The position numbers and the translations under genes are program-made. Of a DNA stretch of 64,000 nt, positions 63,825-64,000 are shown in pieces (position 1 is the first letter of the stretch; each line of letters begins with the position of its first letter). Under the pieces are notes generated by a model that did no database searches, was not told the origin of the DNA, and saw nothing but the letters and a program-made list of their open reading frames with translations. The stretch comes from Opitutales bacterium UBA5694 (GTDB taxonomy: Bacteria; Verrucomicrobiota; Verrucomicrobiia; Opitutales; Opitutaceae), in NCBI GenBank assembly GCA_002420185.1, contig DIHO01000009.1, positions 1 through 64,000 of the forward strand, written 5' to 3'.

Positions 63825-64000
63825 GTGATCAAATTCTAGTTTCGGAGTATGTGCTGCCCCATATAAAGAAATTGCAAGCCTACGCACCGGGCTTTCAACC
63901 AAAAGAGGATGGCTGGGTAAAAATAAATACGAACGAAAACCCCTATCCGCCAAGCCCCAATGTTGAATCGGCGATCAGGGACGCTTTAGGGGATTCACTA
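63821..64000 (+). CDS. hisC: histidinol-phosphate aminotransferase, N-terminus (cut by window end)
   Basis: 60 codons from ATG 63821, reading MSDQILVSEYVLPHIKKLQAY, then QPKEDGWVKINTNENPYPPSPNVESAIRDALGD. The K-I/L-N-T-N-E-N-P-Y-P-P-S-P motif is the standard start of HisC. This PLP enzyme converts imidazole acetol phosphate to histidinol phosphate. It is coupled to hisD by a four-base overlap. The rest lies beyond the window. Confidence 0.93.
   Translation, partial: MSDQILVSEYVLPHIKKLQAYAPGFQPKEDGWVKINTNENPYPPSPNVESAIRDALGDSL

Overview
The window looks like a chromosomal segment of a Gram-negative bacterium, probably of the Verrucomicrobiota (Opitutae-like). This is an inference from gene content: a bacterial RRM protein with a Gly-rich tail, r-proteins with long charged tails, a TolQ/TolR-type operon with a large periplasmic TPR protein, lipoprotein and signal-peptide genes, and a CobA-HemD fusion. 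No rRNA is present to confirm it.

Layout. (1) 1-4720: a partial ssrA (tmRNA) 3' end, a large AT-rich secreted enzyme-like gene, a small lipoprotein gene next to a coding-like fragment, gene-poor DNA, then tRNA-Val. This stretch looks accessory. (2) 4968-9646: ilvN and a tightly overlapped set hemC, cobA-hemD fusion, DegT/StrS aminotransferase, trpF. (3) 9700-17905: housekeeping genes (ffh, an Lrp-like regulator with a class I/II aminotransferase, der, fmt, a LysM coiled-coil protein, parB). (4) 17906-22385: a clearly degenerate gene with stops and a frameshift, an RRM protein, ruvB, a long disordered Arg-rich protein and a dimeric-type dUTPase. (5) 22462-27006: a four-gene envelope operon (TPR protein, TolQ/ExbB, TolR/ExbD, membrane-anchored unknown). 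(6) 27100-39764: tRNA-Thr, tuf, tRNA-Trp, secE, nusG, rplK, rplA, rplJ, rplL, rpoB, rpoC. (7) 39861-41671: an opposite-strand, one-base-overlapping pair, a nucleoside-phosphorylase-like protein and a spore-photoproduct-lyase-like radical SAM protein, wedged between rpoC and rpsL. (8) 41901-59409: rpsL, rpsG, fusA and a long S10-spc-alpha run ending in rpoA and rplQ. (9) 59484-64000: a small zinc-ribbon membrane protein, guaA, a periplasmic LolA-like protein, hisD and the start of hisC.

How the genes work together: most of the second half is the transcription/translation core in nearly ancestral order. Exceptions are the absence of rpmD (L30), infA, rpmJ, adk and map from their usual places, and unusual low-complexity tails on S5, S11 and L17. 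About half of the r-protein starts show no obvious Shine-Dalgarno sequence, and an 11-base AT motif recurs in intergenic spacers.

Best candidate for an undescribed system: the coupled nucleoside phosphorylase-like plus SPL-like radical SAM pair, which suggests a nucleotide or nucleic-acid damage pathway in an organism with no sporulation genes in view. Second candidate: the TPR-TolQ-TolR-unknown envelope operon.
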